A DNA stretch of 8,101 nucleotides from an uncultured Prevotellaceae bacterium (GTDB taxonomy: Bacteria > Bacteroidota > Bacteroidia > Bacteroidales > Bacteroidaceae). How positions within the stretch are numbered: the stretch's first letter is position 1; every line of letters begins with the position of its first letter. Shown in pieces: positions 5,209-8,101 of this stretch. Position numbers and translations under genes: made by a program. The DNA is taken from assembly GCA_947303695.1 (NCBI GenBank), contig CAMYYX010000076.1, forward strand, positions 1-8,101, written 5' to 3'. The notes beneath the pieces are model-generated. The model had not been told where the DNA came from. It did not search any database and saw only the letters and a list, made by a program, of their open reading frames with translations.

Positions 5209-8101
5209 ATGCTAAAATCACTCTTATCAGCAACTCTGCTTGTCACGTCTCTTTCACTAAGTGCTCAGGAGATACAAGAGAATCCATCACAATGGAACAT
5301 GCCTGGAAACGGGAATCCATTCATCCCCGGCTATTTCGCCGACCCAACCATCCGTAAGTTTGGCGACACGTTCTATATCTATGCGACGACAGACGGAACA
5401 GGAAACGGATACGGTCCTGCTCAGGTATGGATGTCGAAAGACTTTGTCAACTGGCGCAACGTCGTCATGAACTGGCCTACCACAGAAGTGGTGTGGGCTC
5501 CGGAAGTCATCCCAACCAAAGACGGCAAGTATCGCTACTACTATTGCACCCCTTGTCAGGTGTATGCAGGTGAGAGCGATTCACCCGTAGGTCCATGGAC
5601 CAATATGCTGGGACGACCTGATGCAGTCCTCATGCGCGACCGCTATTGCGACCCGATGGCCATCACGCTCGACCCACAGGTATTTACCGATGATGATGGT
5701 ACTCAGTACATGTTCGTAGGTACTTGGGGCATCTACGAAAAATCTGGATGTGGATGGGCAAAACTGGCTCCCGACGGAAAGTCGTTCACGGATAAGGGAC
5801 TGGTACCCAACACCCAACTGAAGGACTTTTTCGAAGGCCCGTTTGTATTCAAGAGAAACGGCATTTATTATTTCACCTATTCATCAGGTAGTTGTCACGA
5901 CGACACCTATCGGGTGCAATATGCTACAAGCAAGACAAGTCCTATAGGGCCATACGAATACAAAGGTTGCATACTGAAGAGTAATGACGACGGAACCGTT
6001 CACGGACCTGGTCACCACTCCATCCTCGTTGACGGAGATGACTACTACATCGTCTATCATCGTCACAATAATCCCCATTCCGTTCATGGATTCAACCGAC
6101 AGCTGTGTATCGACAAGATTGAGTTCCTGTCGAATGGTGATATACGTCGAATCACACCTACTCACACAGGACTTCTCCCTTCTTCACTTACCAAGAAAGC
6201 AAAGAAGAATGCCATTCAGAACCTGGCCTTTCAGGCTCATGTAAAAGCATCATCCGAACTGGGAAGCGACTTCATAGCAGCTTATGCAGTAGATGACAAC
6301 AATGGCACCCTGTGGCGTCCAGCCAACAATCAGGGAGTATCGTGGATTTGTATCGACTTAAGTAAGCCCACCCAGTTCAATCAGGTATGGCTGCAGTTTG
6401 AATACCCTACATTCTTCTACCAATATAAGGTTGAGACGTCAAACGACGAGCAACAATGGACGCTCTATGCAGACAAGACAAATAACACAGATGCGGGTTC
6501 ACCGCTGATTGAGAAAGGTGCGGTAAAAGCTCGTTATATTAAGGTGACAATCACCGACACCCAGAAAAACGGTCATTTCGGAGCCTTGTGGAACATCAAG
6601 GTGTATAATGCCACCAAGAAGAACGACCCTTCTGCCCTACTCCCATCCGTTGAAGGAATGGACTATGAGGCAGTCAATCGCGGCTATCCCAACCTGCATA
6701 AGAAAGATTTGGAACCTGCACAACGGATTCAATACAAAAACGGGCTTGTGGTTGATATCAATGCAGATGACTATGCGCAAGGAAAGGCCCTCATGCTGAA
6801 ATCTGTCAAGAACCACCCAGGTGGTAGCTTTAATGCTGATGATGAACTGTTGGTCGAGATCATCCAAAACAAATATGCCTTCTTCTTCGACGGGAAACAA
6901 CGTCTCACCAGTTCGTTCAACTGTCCGGCTAATTTCACCTACAATGCAGCCTACACCATCTCCGCATGGGTTTTGAATCCCAGTGTGGGAGCCAGCGAAT
7001 GTATCGCAAGCATCACCCCATCGAGTGGTGACCTGACCGCATTCCAGTTCAACAACTGCAAAAACCGTGAGACAGGTGTTATCGATCATGCGGGCTCGTT
7101 CGAAAGTGCGGGATTCCCCAACGAAGTGAGTGCAGGAGAAGGTAAATGGCAGCACTGGACCGTCACTTACGACGGATGGTTCCAGCGATTCTATCTCAAC
7201 GGCAAACTGATTCATGAGAAGAATAACTTCATCATGCTGCGTCCATCCGGACCTATCACCATCGGAGCCGATCCACGAGGAGGAGATGCTTTCAGCGGCT
7301 ACATCCACTCCCTGCGTCTCTACGACAGAGGGCTTACAGCCGATGAGGTGCTTGCAGACTATAACTTAAAATCCGACACCCAAGACAAGATAGAGATTGA
7401 TTGGAACAATATGGCCGTCAAGACCGAAGTACTGACTCCTACTCTTGTGAAAGTATCCGTGGTTGACAAGACAGGTGCCCCACTCCACTCCGGACAGCTC
7501 CATTATGCATATGGAGTGCGTAGCGGTAATCAGGAAAAGAGTAATCTGCCACAGATGTCCCAACCTACCAATCTTTCATCAACCATGCTGACAGTTGACG
7601 GGAAACCTGATCAGACGGTATTCGTTACCATCAGCGATGATTCAGGTAAATCGACCAACTACCTACAAGCGGTCAACATAGACACCAAGGCATTCAACAT
7701 CTTTACAGATGACTTCAAGACCTTCCGCGAATGGGACGGCAAATACGTAACCAACGATAAGGTGAAGTATGAAGTGATCGACGGTACCCTACGACTCACA
7801 TCTGCAGGAACGGACTTTGGAGCAAATGGTAACCCTCGCACCAACGGGCCTATGATGTATAAAGAGGTAAAGGGTGATTTCATCGTACAAGTGAAAGTGA
7901 CAGACCTGATGGGTTCGGAACGAAGAAATACACCAGCCTACAACGAAGGAGGTCTCATGGTTATACTGCCTGAGAGTGAAAACCGTCAGCAAGTCGTGCA
8001 ACTCGGTGTGTTCCCTGCATACAACTGCGGTAACATGCTTACCACGATCTTCCGTGGACGTCCTCAGTACAACAACCAGCAAGGATGGAACTACGACCCC
8101 T
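5209..8101 (+). CDS. Exported multidomain family 43 glycoside hydrolase (3' end cut by window)
   Basis: The frame is open from ATG 5209 to the window end with no stop, giving 964 residues. A signal peptide (1-19, ending LSA) precedes Gln20. The five-bladed GH43 domain spans about 37-325. The expected catalytic acids are present: base D45 in F-A-D-P, pKa-modulating D155 in L-D-P-Q-V-F, and acid E209 in F-F-E-G-P. W-A-P-E (96-99) and G-P-G-H-H-S (266-271) are also typical. A discoidin / F5-8 type C domain (CBM32-like) covers about 334-468, a LamG-like concanavalin fold about 545-719, an Ig-like spacer about 735-828, and a DUF1349-like beta-sandwich from about 831 to the cut. GH43 enzymes are arabinofuranosidases, xylosidases, arabinanases or galactosidases; the exact substrate cannot be read from this sequence. 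There is no lipobox, so it is periplasmic or secreted; the C-terminus that might carry a sorting tail is outside the window. An earlier ATG at 5190 is in another frame. Confidence 0.94.
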   Translation, partial: MLKSLLSATLLVTSLSLSAQEIQENPSQWNMPGNGNPFIPGYFADPTIRKFGDTFYIYATTDGTGNGYGPAQVWMSKDFVNWRNVVMNWPTTEVVWAPEVIPTKDGKYRYYYCTPCQVYAGESDSPVGPWTNMLGRPDAVLMRDRYCDPMAITLDPQVFTDDDGTQYMFVGTWGIYEKSGCGWAKLAPDGKSFTDKGLVPNTQLKDFFEGPFVFKRNGIYYFTYSSGSCHDDTYRVQYATSKTSPIGPYEYKGCILKSNDDGTVHGPGHHSILVDGDDYYIVYHRHNNPHSVHGFNRQLCIDKIEFLSNGDIRRITPTHTGLLPSSLTKKAKKNAIQNLAFQAHVKASSELGSDFIAAYAVDDNNGTLWRPANNQGVSWICIDLSKPTQFNQVWLQFEYPTFFYQYKVETSNDEQQWTLYADKTNNTDAGSPLIEKGAVKARYIKVTITDTQKNGHFGALWNIKVYNATKKNDPSALLPSVEGMDYEAVNRGYPNLHKKDLEPAQRIQYKNGLVVDINADDYAQGKALMLKSVKNHPGGSFNADDELLVEIIQNKYAFFFDGKQRLTSSFNCPANFTYNAAYTISAWVLNPSVGASECIASITPSSGDLTAFQFNNCKNRETGVIDHAGSFESAGFPNEVSAGEGKWQHWTVTYDGWFQRFYLNGKLIHEKNNFIMLRPSGPITIGADPRGGDAFSGYIHSLRLYDRGLTADEVLADYNLKSDTQDKIEIDWNNMAVKTEVLTPTLVKVSVVDKTGAPLHSGQLHYAYGVRSGNQEKSNLPQMSQPTNLSSTMLTVDGKPDQTVFVTISDDSGKSTNYLQAVNIDTKAFNIFTDDFKTFREWDGKYVTNDKVKYEVIDGTLRLTSAGTDFGANGNPRTNGPMMYKEVKGDFIVQVKVTDLMGSERRNTPAYNEGGLMVILPESENRQQVVQLGVFPAYNCGNMLTTIFRGRPQYNNQQGWNYDP

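Noticed and set aside
5190..5357. Short ORF starting at ATG 5190 just upstream of the GH43 start
   Set aside because: It begins inside the hairpin's right arm, is in a different frame from GH43 and overlaps its signal peptide and first residues, ending after 55 codons with no recognisable sequence.
6637..7308. Reverse-strand ORF of 223 aa
   Set aside because: It lies entirely inside the GH43 gene, whose frame gives clear LamG-like and linker sequence there. The reverse translation shows no recognisable domain, and long antisense frames are common opposite such genes.

Overview
The window looks like a chromosomal segment from a Bacteroidales bacterium, most likely Prevotella or a close relative. 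Three things point there. First, three sites match the Bacteroidetes sigma-ABfr promoter form, TTTG, then 19-20 nt, then TAnnTTTG. Second, the starts are A/T-rich and show no Shine-Dalgarno sequence. Third, the encoded proteins are Bacteroidales-type exported proteins: each signal peptide is followed by Gln, and the two complete proteins end in the short tail (Y-[DN]-L-x-G-[QR]...GKK) typical of this group. The genus is inference.

Layout. A complete tRNA-Ser(GGA) opens the window (1-88). About 400 bp without a convincing gene follow (89-489). This gap holds a promoter with no ORF behind it (96-126), four tandem copies of an 11-bp unit with complementary sequences just downstream (158-234), an AT-rich inverted repeat (338-378) and the promoter of the first protein gene (387-418). 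Gene 1 (490-2952) encodes an 820-aa exported protein built from five related beta-rich modules, probably DUF4859-like. A strong intrinsic terminator (2972-3013) runs directly into the next promoter (3010-3040). Gene 2 (3069-5141) is a 690-aa paralogue with four modules and the same type of C-terminal tail. A strong hairpin without a U-tract (5154-5190) lies in the 67-bp gap before gene 3. Gene 3 (5209 to the window end, open) encodes a large exported family 43 glycoside hydrolase with a discoidin-like domain, a LamG-like domain, an Ig-like spacer and a DUF1349-like domain; it is cut at 964 residues.

How they fit together. No promoter is visible between genes 2 and 3, so I infer they are co-transcribed, while gene 1 has its own promoter and terminator. 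The likely theme is plant or host polysaccharide use: the GH43 enzyme carries all three expected catalytic acids and probable carbohydrate-binding domains, and the two repeat-module proteins may be non-catalytic surface or secreted partners. That role is inferred from context only. No SusC/SusD pair is visible here.

The least explained material is the 89-386 leader region with its 11-bp repeats, and the pair of modular proteins of unknown function.
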